A DNA stretch of 64,000 bases from Pseudocolwellia agarivorans (GCF_002000085.1 NZ_MUZU01000006.1:1-64000), one strand, 5' to 3'; positions 16,892-26,319 are shown, counted from the first letter of the stretch. The notes: generated by a model from the sequence alone, not told the origin. Program-made: numbers and translations.

Positions 16892-17623
16892 TTATTTTTG
16901 TAATTTACGTGTTGTTAAAACAAATACACCTAATGCAAAAATAACAAGTGTTGACGGCTCTGGGACTGAAACCTGAAGTGAATTTGATGCAAATAGAATA
17001 TCATCGTAACCTATATCATCATTACCATCAGCACTAAAGTCAAAGGCTATAGAACCAAATTTTGAGCCATCATCGGTTTTAACCCCCATGAAAAACGTAC
17101 CTAAGTTTTGGAAGTTTAAACCTTCTGCAACACCAGATAAAGAACCTAAAAGTGAACCAGTACCATTAACCCCTGAAAAAACTGAAATAGTAAAGTCACC
17201 TCCTGTCCAAACATCAAATGTACCTATACCTGCAGCAAAGGCTCCACTTGTAAAACTTAATGTTAAAACGCCAGTGTTATTTATCTCTAAATATTTTGAA
17301 CTTTGATGAACACCTTCACCAGGAATAGCACCAGTAGTATTCCCATCAATAACACCAGCACCATCTTTAATGGTTTGATTATTAGATCCAGTAGAGGTAA
17401 TTGATATGCCATCAGAACCAAGATATAAACCTGAATCTAGTAAACCAAGTGCATGTGAGTCAAAGTTTACATTATTATTAATTTGATACCCATCAGCTAA
17501 TACGTCAGAAGTCCAATTTACCGAATTACTTGAAGAATCTGATGTATAAAAAACTAATCCCGCACTTGCCATATTCGCAAATGATGTAACAGATAAAATT
17601 AATACGACTTTTAAAAATTTCAT
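16892..17623 (-). CDS. PEP-CTERM exported protein
   Basis: A 243-residue secreted protein. It has a signal peptide (MKFLKVVLILSVTSFANMASAG) and a C-terminal sorting signal: VPEPST, a hydrophobic stretch (LVIFALGVFVLTT) and a basic tail RKLQK. This PEP-CTERM signal is processed by an exosortase, typically in bacteria that make exopolysaccharide. The middle is Gly/Ser/Asn-rich and beta-like, with no catalytic motif I recognise. No exosortase or polysaccharide genes lie in the window, so the sorting machinery must be elsewhere. A 16-bp palindrome sits about 50 nt upstream of the start. Confidence 0.88.
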   Translation of the reverse strand: MKFLKVVLILSVTSFANMASAGLVFYTSDSSSNSVNWTSDVLADGYQINNNVNFDSHALGLLDSGLYLGSDGISITSTGSNNQTIKDGAGVIDGNTTGAIPGEGVHQSSKYLEINNTGVLTLSFTSGAFAAGIGTFDVWTGGDFTISVFSGVNGTGSLLGSLSGVAEGLNFQNLGTFFMGVKTDDGSKFGSIAFDFSADGNDDIGYDDILFASNSLQVSVPEPSTLVIFALGVFVLTTRKLQK

Positions 17624-17967
17624 ATATTCCCCCTTTAGTTACCTTTTATGATTTACACTTATTTTTAAACTAATGGTTGCAACCATTTTAATTTAATGGC
17701 AACAAATATTAAGCCAATAACAAAAAACACTTTGCTTTCATCAACTTAAAAGTTTACCAAAGATTTCAACGTTACTTTTTGTAAAAAAACGTGACATTAG
17801 CTTCTTCTCCAAATAAAGACATATATACCAATAACACTCAGTACATTAATCTTAATTCGAGATAATATATTTCCAATCGGTTGATTTAAAATAAATAAAA
17901 GATGATAAATCCAAATAATACCTACATTGTTTCTTATGTTAAAATTAATAACTTTTGTATTCAGAAC
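17624..17967. other. Intergenic region between HxlR and PEP-CTERM genes
   Basis: 344 nt, strongly AT-rich. It holds the ribosome site GGGGGAAT of the PEP-CTERM gene and the palindrome at 17672-17687. I see no gene or terminator in the rest. Confidence 0.5.
17672..17687. promoter_or_regulatory. 16-bp palindrome upstream of PEP-CTERM gene
   Basis: AATGGTTGCAACCATT is a perfect palindrome, 49-64 nt before the PEP-CTERM start. Symmetry about a central GC resembles LacI-family operators. No LacI gene is in the window, so the binding protein is unknown. Confidence 0.5.
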
Positions 17968-18288
17968 TCACAACGCTCTCAAATATCTATCCCCCCATTT
18001 TTCTAATGCTCTAACAACAGGTTCAAGCGTATTACCTAGGTCTGTTAAAGAGTATTCTACTTTTGGGGGAACTTGAGGATACACTTCGCGATGCACAATG
18101 CCATTTGCCTCTAAATCACGTAATTGTTTCGTTAACATACGTTGCGTTATATCAGGAATAAGACGCATAAGTTCATTAAAACGGCGCGTATCAGAACATA
18201 GATAAAACAAAATCATCCCTTTCCATTTACCACCAATAAGATCCAATGCAGTTTCAGTTGGACAAGCATCTTTTAATATTTTAGGCAT
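17968..18288 (-). CDS. HxlR-family transcriptional regulator
   Basis: A 106-residue winged-helix regulator. It begins MPKILKDACPTETALDLIGGKWKGMIL, with the family's conserved Cys9-Pro and GGKW helix start, and continues RRFNELMRLIPDITQRMLTKQLRDLE, the recognition helix. Some relatives sense aldehydes, quinones or oxidants through this Cys. It is divergent from the Old Yellow Enzyme gene, a very common pairing, and probably controls it and itself from the 116-nt gap. Confidence 0.92.
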   Translation of the reverse strand: MPKILKDACPTETALDLIGGKWKGMILFYLCSDTRRFNELMRLIPDITQRMLTKQLRDLEANGIVHREVYPQVPPKVEYSLTDLGNTLEPVVRALEKWGDRYLRAL

Positions 18289-18306
18289 AATTTACCTCAT
18301 TACAGT

Positions 18307-18319
18307 ATACAAAATGTAT
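18307..18319. promoter_or_regulatory. Candidate HxlR operator
   Basis: ATACA-AAA-TGTAT is a perfect 5-bp inverted repeat in the gap between the divergent HxlR and Old Yellow Enzyme genes, inside GTATACAAAATGTATGTATA. HxlR-type regulators often bind such TAC/GTA-rich repeats. Small, so only moderately supported. Confidence 0.45.
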
Positions 18320-18404
18320 GTATAGCACAAAAATGTGCATTCTTATAAAAAAGAAACCATTACGTTAAGCTAATCAAACTCATCAATCACAGAGATTAAC
18401 GTCA

Positions 18405-19520
18405 ATGCTTAACAAAACATTAATTTTAGAAAACACAGCAATTAAACAACTAGCACTTAAAAACAAAACCGTTGTTGCTCCCATGACTCGCGTTAGTACG
18501 AAGGGCGATGGCATACCCACCCAACAAATGGAAAAATATTATCAACGTTATGCCAAAGGTGGTTTCGGGCTAATAATAACGGAAGGTACATACACTGATC
18601 GATCGTTTTCACAGTCGTATCCGAACCAACCGGGTATTACAAATGATGAACAGCAAAAAGGCTGGGAAAATATAACTCATTCAACTCATGCAGCTGGTGG
18701 AAAAATTATAATGCAACTAATGCATGCAGGAGCTTTGTCTCAACATTTATCGAATACGCGCGGCCCATCGTCTATTCAACCGACAAGACTAATGTTAGAA
18801 GGTTACAGTAAAAAACAAGGGCATTATCCTTTACCGCAAGCGATGAATTTATCTGAAATTGATGAGGTAATTAATGGCTTTTGTAATGCAGCTATGCGTG
18901 CAGAGAAAGCAGGTTTTGATGGAATAGAAATTCATGCCGCCAATGGTTATTTACTTGACCAGTTTTTAACTGACTATACCAATGAACGAGAAGATAAATA
19001 TGGCGGAAGTTTAGAAAACAGGTGCCGTTTAACCGTTGAAATTATTACATCGATTAAAAAAGTAGTATCCAAAAACTTTATTATTGGTGTTCGTATTTCA
19101 CAAGGGAAAGTAAACGACTTTAATTACACTTGGCCTAACGGACTCAACGACGGAGAGATTATTTTTACTGCTTTAAAAAATGCGGGTGTCGATTACATTC
19201 ATATGGCAAGTGAAGGAAAAGGCTTTAATCATGGATGCCTTACTCGAAATGGCGAAAGTTTACCTAAATTAGCCAAAGAACTTACAGGGTTAACCATTAT
19301 AGCGAATGGGGGTTTAGATAACCCGAACGAAGCTAACCGTATTATTCAAGATAAACATGCAGATTTAGTGGCATTAGGCACTGGAGCTTTGGCTAATTTT
19401 GATTGGCCAACTCGATTAAAAAACAATATTACCATAACTCCTTTTAACCCTAACATGTTTGCTGAAGGCGTAACCATTGAAGAACAATTTAAATGGGAAG
19501 AAAGTACAAATGCCGAGTAA
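18405..19520 (+). CDS. Old Yellow Enzyme-family NADH:flavin oxidoreductase
   Basis: A 371-residue TIM-barrel flavoprotein. VVAPMTRVS near residue 24 and IMQLMHAGALS near residue 103 line the FMN site. EIHAANGYLLDQFLTDYTNEREDKYGG holds the conserved catalytic Tyr region and substrate His-x2-Asn pair. It should reduce activated C=C bonds in enals, enones or nitro compounds with NAD(P)H. Divergent from an HxlR regulator, so likely induced by electrophilic stress. Length is that of a single-domain OYE without the iron-sulfur extension of 2,4-dienoyl-CoA reductases. Confidence 0.92.
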   Translation: MLNKTLILENTAIKQLALKNKTVVAPMTRVSTKGDGIPTQQMEKYYQRYAKGGFGLIITEGTYTDRSFSQSYPNQPGITNDEQQKGWENITHSTHAAGGKIIMQLMHAGALSQHLSNTRGPSSIQPTRLMLEGYSKKQGHYPLPQAMNLSEIDEVINGFCNAAMRAEKAGFDGIEIHAANGYLLDQFLTDYTNEREDKYGGSLENRCRLTVEIITSIKKVVSKNFIIGVRISQGKVNDFNYTWPNGLNDGEIIFTALKNAGVDYIHMASEGKGFNHGCLTRNGESLPKLAKELTGLTIIANGGLDNPNEANRIIQDKHADLVALGTGALANFDWPTRLKNNITITPFNPNMFAEGVTIEEQFKWEESTNAE

Positions 19521-19521
19521 A

Positions 19522-20253
19522 TCACTCAAACGCTACTTGCATATAACGATTAACTTTATCGTTAGTTAATCGTTGTGGTGATATTTTATCAACTATCTCA
19601 AGCGCTTGATAAAATTTACTTAAACCTACTTTGTCATCAAGCGGCATAATTTCAAAAGCATTGGTATTTATCACCTCTTTTAATAAAGAAAGTGAACTCG
19701 TTAAAGACTCTTTAAATTCAGGTGATTTTTTTGCTTCTTCTACATCAATTAAAATTGTTTTTGCCTGCGATAATGCACTTTTTAAGGCGGTAAGTGTTTC
19801 ACTTTCTTCTTCTGGTTCTTCATCATTGTCTGCATTTGTCACTGCTTTTACATCGATCGCATCTAAACGTTCTAAAAAATTACCAATAAAGGAGGCTATA
19901 TTTTGGCTAGATACGTCTTTGGATGCTGCTAATTCTTCATCAGACAATTCGGTATGAGTTAAATTGGCATATTCTTCTTTAGAAATTAAGCCTAGCTGAT
20001 AAACACGCTCTTTTAATGAGTCTACGTCATCAAAGTTTAAGCCTCCTTGTCCAAAAAACTCATTGCTTAATGAGCTGATCTTTTGCGACCGTGAACTTAA
20101 ATACAAGTTTGAGCTATTACTTGATGTGTTTTGAACACTAGCTGAAGTGTCTTCTTTATGTGCAGCAACGATTTCATCAACTTCACTTGTATTAGAAGGT
20201 ATCGCTGAACCAGTATTAAATAAACTGTTAAATAAATTAATATTGTTGATCAT
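19522..20253 (-). CDS. Acidic hypothetical protein
   Basis: A 243-residue acidic, soluble-looking protein, not recognised. The N-terminal 55 residues are Ser/Asn/Thr-rich and probably disordered. The middle has helices and a stretch DNDEEPEEESE near residue 143, and the C-terminal third is helical (LSQAKTILIDVEEAKKSPEF onward). It has no signal peptide or membrane segment. It is 77 nt downstream of the small sigma-region-2-like gene on the same strand, so they may be co-transcribed. Its stop is 1 nt from that of the converging Old Yellow Enzyme gene. Confidence 0.6.
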   Translation of the reverse strand: MINNINLFNSLFNTGSAIPSNTSEVDEIVAAHKEDTSASVQNTSSNSSNLYLSSRSQKISSLSNEFFGQGGLNFDDVDSLKERVYQLGLISKEEYANLTHTELSDEELAASKDVSSQNIASFIGNFLERLDAIDVKAVTNADNDEEPEEESETLTALKSALSQAKTILIDVEEAKKSPEFKESLTSSLSLLKEVINTNAFEIMPLDDKVGLSKFYQALEIVDKISPQRLTNDKVNRYMQVAFE

Positions 20254-20330
20254 AGGTTTTCAACAAAAAATTGACATGTGCAAACCTAAAGCAAATACCA
20301 TTCCTTAGTGGAATTTAATCTTCGCTAGGT

Positions 20331-20612
20331 TTACCTTGTTTCGTCTTGAGCACCGTTTTCACGTTCAGAATTTAGAAATATGTCTGCGTACTGATTAAAT
20401 TCGTCTTGCTGCATATCGAATACAACATTTTTAGCAACACGTTTTTCATACCCTTGAGGATATTCAATTGCATGTTTAGAGTCAGACATTTTTAGGTAAA
20501 TATCGTGCAATATATCGTCTACATCACATTCTTGATGCACAAGACCACGTATATATTTACGTAACGCTTGAGAAAGTAAAGGGATAGATGATAATGAAGT
20601 TTTCATAAACAA
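20331..20612 (-). CDS. Short sigma-factor-like protein (region 2 only)
   Basis: A 93-residue protein. Residues about 12-72 (LSQALRKYIRGLVHQECDVDDILHDIYLKM onwards, then YPQGYEKRVAKNVVFDMQQDEF) match the core-binding and -10-recognising helices of ECF sigma region 2. Full ECF factors run to 160-200 residues with a region 4 helix-turn-helix, and none is present here or in the downstream sequence. It could be a truncated sigma factor, a stand-alone competitor for core polymerase, or part of a two-piece sigma with the next gene. The TTG at 20612 or ATG at 20606 could be the start. Confidence 0.65.
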   Translation of the reverse strand: MFMKTSLSSIPLLSQALRKYIRGLVHQECDVDDILHDIYLKMSDSKHAIEYPQGYEKRVAKNVVFDMQQDEFNQYADIFLNSERENGAQDETR

Positions 20613-20754
20613 AGCGTTAGTTCGAAGAACTCATAATTAGATTAGGCGCGAAGTCTAACGACTTATGATGACAATTTTATGAAGAGATATGACCATCATC
20701 TTTAATTAATCTCTTAAAGAGAAAAAAAGGTTTATTTCTGAAGAATCATAAACC

Positions 20755-21528
20755 TTAAACCTTCATATTCATGGATTGATTTTGGTTTCTTACTTCTGAA
20801 GGTTGTTCATCAAACAGCAGCCTAAATTGTTTACTAAAATAGCTGTGTTCGATAAAACCTGATTGATAAGCCACTTCCGAAATAGGCAATTGAGTTTCTA
20901 CCAATAACCGCCTTGCATGCTCTAAACGTGTTTGATTAATAAATTGTTTCGGTGTTTTCATCAAATATTTTTTGAAGCGTCGCTCAAGTGCGCTTACCGA
21001 TAAATGTGCTACGTCAGCTAGTTGCTGAATTTTTATATCAGACTTAAAGTTTTCTTTAATAAAATTAACCGGAGCGTTAATGGCTTGAACATCAGACAAA
21101 ACTTGCGAATTTTTTTCTAAATGACGAGTTATCCCGTACGAACCAGTGATATTACCTTGCTCATCAAATATAGGGCGTTTAGAGGTTAAAAACCAAGCGA
21201 TATTGCCTTTTTGGTCTGAGTTAAGCTCAACCCTATCGGTAATAAGCTCTCCGTCCATGACTTTTTTATCGTCAGTAATAAATTGCTTAGCAATATGAGG
21301 AGGGAAAAAGTCGTAGTCTGTTTTTCCCAGTGCTTGTTCTAAATTTTTTACACCTACTTGCTCTAAATAGACAGTATTTGCATACTCTATTTGGCTATGT
21401 ATATCTTTTATCCAGAACAAAACATCTGGCAGCAAATTAAACATTTGAAGTATTTGCTGTTTTTCTGTGGGCTTTATAGATTGTTGCTCTGACGACATAT
21501 TATTTTCTATAGAATTCACTAATTGCAC
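20755..21528 (-). CDS. AraC-family regulator with PAS sensor domain
   Basis: A 257-residue regulator. An N-terminal PAS domain spans about 25-135 (MFNLLPDVLFWIKDIHSQIEYAN, then GKTDYDFFPP, then GSYGITRHL). Two helix-turn-helices of the AraC type follow at about 155-250 (IQQLADVAHLSVSALERRFKKYL and ISEVAYQSGFIEHSYFSKQFRLLFDEQPS). PAS plus AraC in this order usually senses a small molecule or redox state and activates a neighbouring operon. It is divergent from the oxidoreductase-isomerase pair, its likely target. The start may be GTG 21528 or ATG 21498; neither has a strong ribosome site. Confidence 0.9.
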   Translation of the reverse strand: MQLVNSIENNMSSEQQSIKPTEKQQILQMFNLLPDVLFWIKDIHSQIEYANTVYLEQVGVKNLEQALGKTDYDFFPPHIAKQFITDDKKVMDGELITDRVELNSDQKGNIAWFLTSKRPIFDEQGNITGSYGITRHLEKNSQVLSDVQAINAPVNFIKENFKSDIKIQQLADVAHLSVSALERRFKKYLMKTPKQFINQTRLEHARRLLVETQLPISEVAYQSGFIEHSYFSKQFRLLFDEQPSEVRNQNQSMNMKV

Positions 21529-21700
21529 ATACTAACAGTAGTTACAAAGATAGTCTAAACGCCGAAATTATTACATTAAAAACCGATTTCATACTACCGC
21601 TATTTTCTATAATTTTAATAGACTTAATTAAATTTTTTACATTTAACATTTTTTGATAGTAATAAATAGAAATGTTAATTCATTACTCGTTGGAGTTGGA

Positions 21701-22873
21701 ATGGTAAATAGTTCAAATAGAAAAATACGAATGGGTATGATTGGCGGCGGTGAAGGTGCTTTTATTGGCGCGGTTCATCGAATTGCTGCTTTTATGGATG
21801 GTAAAATAGACCTCGTTTGTGGGGCATTTAGTTCAAGCCCTGAAAAGAGTTTATCTTCTGGGCTAAGTTTACATATTGCAGCAGACCGCTGTTATTCAAA
21901 TTACCAACAAATGTTTGAACTAGAGTCTCAACGTCCAGCAGAAGAAAAAGTCGACTTTTTTGCTATTGTTACCCCAAATCACTTGCATTACCCTATCGCT
22001 AAAATGGCGATGGAATATGGCTTCCACGTGCTTTCAGATAAACCTGCCACCCTCGACTTAGCCGAAGCCTTATCGTTAAGTAAAGTGGTTGAAAAAACAG
22101 GTCGCCTTTACGGTTTAACCCACACATATAATGGTTACCCTTTAGTTAAACAGGCCCGTCACTTAGTTGCTACAGGTAAACTAGGCGCGGTACGTAAAAT
22201 AGTCGTTGAATACAGCCAAGGTTGGTTAGCTTCGAAAGACGATGAAGGTAGCAAACAAGCCAGTTGGCGTTTAAATGCTAAGCAGTCTGGTATTAGTTGT
22301 TGTATGGGCGATATCGGTGTACATGCGGCTAATTTAGCTGAATATGTATCAGGTTTACAAATCACTCAACTTTGTTCAGATTTAAATTCAGTCGTTGACG
22401 GTAGAACTCTCGATGATGACGGCACCGTATTATTACGATTTGATAATGGCTGTAAAGGTGTATTAATGGCGAGCCAAATAGCCGTAGGTGAAGAAAACAA
22501 TTTACGCCTACGTATTTATGGCGAACATGCCAGTATAGATTGGTCTCAGCAAGAGCCTAATAGCTTATGGTTACGCAGTAATACTGAACCCACACAACTT
22601 ATTCGTACAGGTGTAGGTGAACTTTGTCCAGCAGCTCAACAAGCGATACGTACACCAGCGGGTCACCCTGAAGGTTACTTAGAGGCTTTCGCGAATATTT
22701 ACATGAACTTTACTCGTCAAATTACTGCATTTAATGCAGGTGAAGTATGCGATAACGAAAGTTTTGACGTACCCGGAATACATGAAGCAATACGAGGTAT
22801 GGCATTTATTAGTAACGCCGTATCAGCCAGTAATGAAGACACTAAATGGTCTGACTTTAGTATAGAGGAATAA
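21701..22873 (+). CDS. Gfo/Idh/MocA-family oxidoreductase
   Basis: A 390-residue NAD(P)-dependent dehydrogenase. The Rossmann start is IRMGMIGGGEGAFIGAVHRIAAF, and VTPNHLHYPIAKMAMEYGFHVLSDKPATLDLAEA contains the usual conserved (D/E)KP motif of the sugar-binding site. The C-terminal half is the family's beta-sheet dimer domain. Members oxidise or reduce a hydroxyl of sugars, inositols or glycosides. Start chosen at ATG 21701 with GGAG upstream; the frame opens 48 nt earlier from a TTG without a ribosome site. It is followed after 2 nt by an isomerase, a pairing known from ketosugar metabolism such as YcjS/YcjR. Confidence 0.92.
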   Translation: MVNSSNRKIRMGMIGGGEGAFIGAVHRIAAFMDGKIDLVCGAFSSSPEKSLSSGLSLHIAADRCYSNYQQMFELESQRPAEEKVDFFAIVTPNHLHYPIAKMAMEYGFHVLSDKPATLDLAEALSLSKVVEKTGRLYGLTHTYNGYPLVKQARHLVATGKLGAVRKIVVEYSQGWLASKDDEGSKQASWRLNAKQSGISCCMGDIGVHAANLAEYVSGLQITQLCSDLNSVVDGRTLDDDGTVLLRFDNGCKGVLMASQIAVGEENNLRLRIYGEHASIDWSQQEPNSLWLRSNTEPTQLIRTGVGELCPAAQQAIRTPAGHPEGYLEAFANIYMNFTRQITAFNAGEVCDNESFDVPGIHEAIRGMAFISNAVSASNEDTKWSDFSIEE

Positions 22874-22875
22874 TA

Positions 22876-23931
22876 ATGAAACAAATAAAAGGCCCTGCTA
22901 TATTTCTTGCACAATTTGCAGGTAATGAATCACCGTTTAATAATTTTACTGAAATTTGCCAATGGGCCAGTGGTTTAGGCTTTAAAGGCATACAAATCCC
23001 AAGTTGGGATGGGCGATTATTTGACTTACTAAAAGCAGCTGAGAGCCAAGTTTATTGCGATGAAATTACCGGCATAGCGGCCGAACATGGCTTAGTGATT
23101 ACAGAACTTTCAACTCATTTACAAGGTCAGTTAGTGGCAGTAAACCCTGCCTACGATCAAATGTTTGATAGCTTTGCTCCTGATGAAGTAAAAAATAACC
23201 CAGCCGCTCGCACACAATGGGCTGTTAACCAAATGATGGCAGCAGCAAAAGCGAGTCAAAGATTAGGCTTACAAGGCCATGCTAGTTTTTCAGGTGCTTT
23301 GCTGTGGCACACTATGTATCCGTGGCCACAACGCCCTCAAGGATTAGTAGAACAAGGGTTTAAAGAACTTGCTGGCCGTTGGTTACCGATATTAAATGCG
23401 TTTGATGACGCCGGTGTTGATGTTTGTTATGAATTGCACCCGGGAGAAGATTTACATGACGGTGTAACCTTTGAACGCTTTTTAGAAGCAACAGGTAATC
23501 ATCCTAGAGCAAACATTTTGTATGATCCGAGTCACTTTGTGCTGCAACAGCTAGATTACCTAGCTTTTATCGATATTTATCACGAACGTATTAAAGCGTT
23601 TCATGTAAAGGATGCTGAATTTAATCCTTCAGGTCGAAGTGGTGTTTACGGTGGCTACCAAAGCTGGATAGACAGACCTGGACGCTTTAGATCGTTAGGC
23701 GATGGCCAAGTAGATTTTAATGGTATATTTAGTAAGCTGACTCAACATGGCTTTGATGGCTGGGCAGTAATTGAATGGGAATGCTGTATTAAACATCCTT
23801 TAGATGGCGCGCGCGAAGGTGTAGATTTTGTTAATAAACATTTAATTCGCCCTACTGAAAGAGCCTTTGACGATTTTGCAGGCATGGGGGCTGATGAAGT
23901 ACTTAACAATAAAATTCTTGGTATTAAATAA
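22876..23931 (+). CDS. Sugar phosphate isomerase/epimerase-like TIM-barrel protein
   Basis: A 351-residue xylose-isomerase-like (AP_endonuc_2) barrel. Metal ligand positions appear in VCYELHPGED (Glu, His), YDPSHFVLQQLD (Asp, His), KAFHVKDAE (His, Asp) and AVIEWECC (Glu). The family includes keto-sugar and inositol epimerases and isomerases that use a divalent metal. The gene begins 2 nt after the oxidoreductase stop, with GAGGAATAA as ribosome site, so translation is coupled. It probably isomerises the product of that dehydrogenase. Exact substrate unknown. Confidence 0.92.
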   Translation: MKQIKGPAIFLAQFAGNESPFNNFTEICQWASGLGFKGIQIPSWDGRLFDLLKAAESQVYCDEITGIAAEHGLVITELSTHLQGQLVAVNPAYDQMFDSFAPDEVKNNPAARTQWAVNQMMAAAKASQRLGLQGHASFSGALLWHTMYPWPQRPQGLVEQGFKELAGRWLPILNAFDDAGVDVCYELHPGEDLHDGVTFERFLEATGNHPRANILYDPSHFVLQQLDYLAFIDIYHERIKAFHVKDAEFNPSGRSGVYGGYQSWIDRPGRFRSLGDGQVDFNGIFSKLTQHGFDGWAVIEWECCIKHPLDGAREGVDFVNKHLIRPTERAFDDFAGMGADEVLNNKILGIK

Positions 23932-23961
23932 TAAGTTATGACTTAATAACAGCCATAACGT

Positions 23962-23996
23962 TTACCAAATGCTTGTATAACAAAAGCATTTGGTAA
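23962..23996. terminator. Hairpin in the 310-nt gap after the isomerase gene
   Basis: TTACCAAATGCTT and AAGCATTTGGTAA pair perfectly over 13 bp with a 9-nt loop, 30 nt past the isomerase stop. There is no T-tract, so it may act as a transcript-stabilising or attenuating hairpin rather than a strong terminator. The rest of the gap to 24241 holds no gene; it is the likely promoter region of the TonB receptor. Confidence 0.5.
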
Positions 23997-24241
23997 GCAC
24001 CTACTCTTAACCTTATTATACCGAAACTTAGCTCTATTGTTTTAGCTGAACCCTTTTTCTTCATGAAATGTTTACACTATAACTATCATTAAATTTTAAA
24101 TTATTTATAAAACCAGTAAATTGTATGTAAAATACAAACGTACTTGATCACATTTAATAACCATTAAGGTCTTAAAGGATATTTTATACTTATTCAATTA
24201 ACTATTGAGATTGGTATTTACCGCTATCCGCAAAATTCATT

Positions 24242-26185
24242 ATGAAAAACAACATTCTTCCACAACATTTTTTTAGCACATTACGAAACACTTTATTAGC
24301 CGACTTTAAATTAAAAGCAACCACTTTATGTTTAGCGCTACCTCTTTGTCATAACAGTTTAGCCCAAGCAAACGATATAGAAACCCTTACCGTTATTGGT
24401 ACGCATATCTCTAATGCAAGCTCATCAGAACATATTCCCAATGTTTCAATAAGTGCAGATGAAATAGCCGCACTTACACCTAACAGCTTTGCTGATATTT
24501 TACGTGGTGTTCCCGGGATTGATATCACAGAACAAGGTGGCGCAGCCGGATTAACCTTTTTGTCAATTAGAGGCAGTGAAGCGAATTTCGTTGTTATTCT
24601 TGTTGATGGTGTAAAGGTAAATGACCCTACAAATAGTCGTGGCGGTGCGTTCGACTTAGGTACTATCGATCCTGAAATGGTTGAAAGCGTTAATGTTTAT
24701 TATGGTGGCTATTCAACCGTACAAGGTAGCGATGCACTTGCTGGTATTGTTAGCATAAAAACCAAAAAACACGCAGCAGATAAAATAGGTAGTGTAAGCC
24801 TTTCTGCGGGCTCTAATAGTGTTACCGTGGGAAGCATTCATTTAGGTAGTGAAATTGCTGATATTGCTGATTTCAACTTGTTAGCATCTTATCAAAATAA
24901 TGACGATAGTCACTTTGGAGATGCGTTTCATCGCTCAGCTATAAATGCTTCATTAAGTTCAATTAATAATGACACTACACTGTGGAATATTGGCCTATTT
25001 TACGTTGATGGACAGGGAGAAACTTTTCCAGAAGACAGCGGTGGAGATCGTCTGGCTGCTATCCCTTTACAAGAAACAAGAGAGTTTACACAAACAAATA
25101 CTAACGCGAATATACAGCACAACCTTACCGATACATTTAATCTTAAGTTCAATGCCGCTACAACTAAACGCGAAGAAACCTCGATAAACCCTGGTATCGC
25201 AGAAGGCAAACTTGATGCAGTGCCGGCAATTGATGTTGACTCTCATTACAAAAGAACCGACTTTAGCTTAACGGCAAATTACGCCTATTCAAATAAAATT
25301 CAAATGGCTTTAGGGGCATCTATAGCCGATGAAGATGGCGGAATGGACAGCGTTATTGATTTTGGTTTTCCTCTACCTGCCGTTTATACTTTGTCTCGAC
25401 ACAATGAAGCTGTTTTTGCTGAAACCACGTTAGCTCCATTAACTGAACTTAATATAACAGCGGGTATTCGTCATGATAAAGCTGATGATATTTCGGTAAC
25501 CACTCATCGTGTACTGAGTCGCTATCAAATCTCAACAGCTCACTCTTTTACAGCTCAATACAGTGAGGGTTTTAAGTTACCTAGCTTTTTCGCTATAGGA
25601 CACCCTTTAGTAGGTAACCCAGACCTTAAACCCGAGCTTAGTGAGAATTATGAAATTGGGCTAGATAGCGCGTTTAATCAAAATAAGTTAACTACTCGTT
25701 TTAATCTTTATCAAAATACGTACAAAAATTTAGTGGATTTTGATCCTGAAACATTTACAAATGTTAACCGTTCAAAAGTACGTGCTAAAGGTGCTGAATT
25801 TGCACTAAATATTAAATTGAATGAAGATTTATATGCTAAAGCAAATATTGGCTATGCTAAATTAGACACCTTCGATACAGAAATAAAACTCCGTAGAAGA
25901 CCTAAATTAAAAGGTGGTTTTCAGTTAGATTATAAACCACTTAACAATGTGTCACTCTTATCTCGCATTACCTTTAATGGTAGTTACTATGATAGTTCTG
26001 TGCCTACAGGAACGGTTGAAATGGCCGGTTTTGCACGCGTCGATCTTGCCTTACGTTGGAAAATTGATAAATCCCTTACCTTTGCATTTAGCGCCAATAA
26101 TATATTGGACAACAGTTATGAAGAATCGGTAGGGTTTAGTAACAGAGGACCTGTTTTAACGGCTAAATTAACAAAAAGCTTATAA
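24242..26185 (+). CDS. TonB-dependent outer-membrane receptor, BtuB/CirA-like size
   Basis: A 647-residue receptor. The N-terminal leader is longer than usual (cleavage probably after SLAQA near 38), then ETLTVIGTHI as TonB box. The plug domain contains ADILRGVPGIDI and LSIRGSEANFVVILVDGVKVNDPT, and then a 22-strand-type barrel. It ends without the usual terminal Phe (VLTAKLTKSL). Size resembles vitamin B12, siderophore and catecholate receptors, but the neighbours are carbohydrate genes, so a glycoside ligand is as likely. It converges on the ThuA/dehydrogenase gene across a bidirectional terminator. Confidence 0.92.
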   Translation: MKNNILPQHFFSTLRNTLLADFKLKATTLCLALPLCHNSLAQANDIETLTVIGTHISNASSSEHIPNVSISADEIAALTPNSFADILRGVPGIDITEQGGAAGLTFLSIRGSEANFVVILVDGVKVNDPTNSRGGAFDLGTIDPEMVESVNVYYGGYSTVQGSDALAGIVSIKTKKHAADKIGSVSLSAGSNSVTVGSIHLGSEIADIADFNLLASYQNNDDSHFGDAFHRSAINASLSSINNDTTLWNIGLFYVDGQGETFPEDSGGDRLAAIPLQETREFTQTNTNANIQHNLTDTFNLKFNAATTKREETSINPGIAEGKLDAVPAIDVDSHYKRTDFSLTANYAYSNKIQMALGASIADEDGGMDSVIDFGFPLPAVYTLSRHNEAVFAETTLAPLTELNITAGIRHDKADDISVTTHRVLSRYQISTAHSFTAQYSEGFKLPSFFAIGHPLVGNPDLKPELSENYEIGLDSAFNQNKLTTRFNLYQNTYKNLVDFDPETFTNVNRSKVRAKGAEFALNIKLNEDLYAKANIGYAKLDTFDTEIKLRRRPKLKGGFQLDYKPLNNVSLLSRITFNGSYYDSSVPTGTVEMAGFARVDLALRWKIDKSLTFAFSANNILDNSYEESVGFSNRGPVLTAKLTKSL

Positions 26186-26244
26186 TACCCATTTGAATCA
26201 TAAAGTGATCAACTTGGTATATACCCGCCATAAACAAAGTATGA

Positions 26245-26280
26245 AAAAAGGTCAGTGAATCTGCATTCACTGACCTTTTT
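26245..26280. terminator. Strong bidirectional terminator
   Basis: AAAAAGGTCAGTGAAT pairs perfectly with ATTCACTGACCTTTTT around a CTGC loop, a 16-bp stem with A- and T-tracts at either end. It separates the converging TonB receptor and ThuA-dehydrogenase genes. Confidence 0.85.
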
Positions 26281-26319
26281 AGTTTTTACTCAATGGTTAC
26301 TTAATGACAATAAATTACT

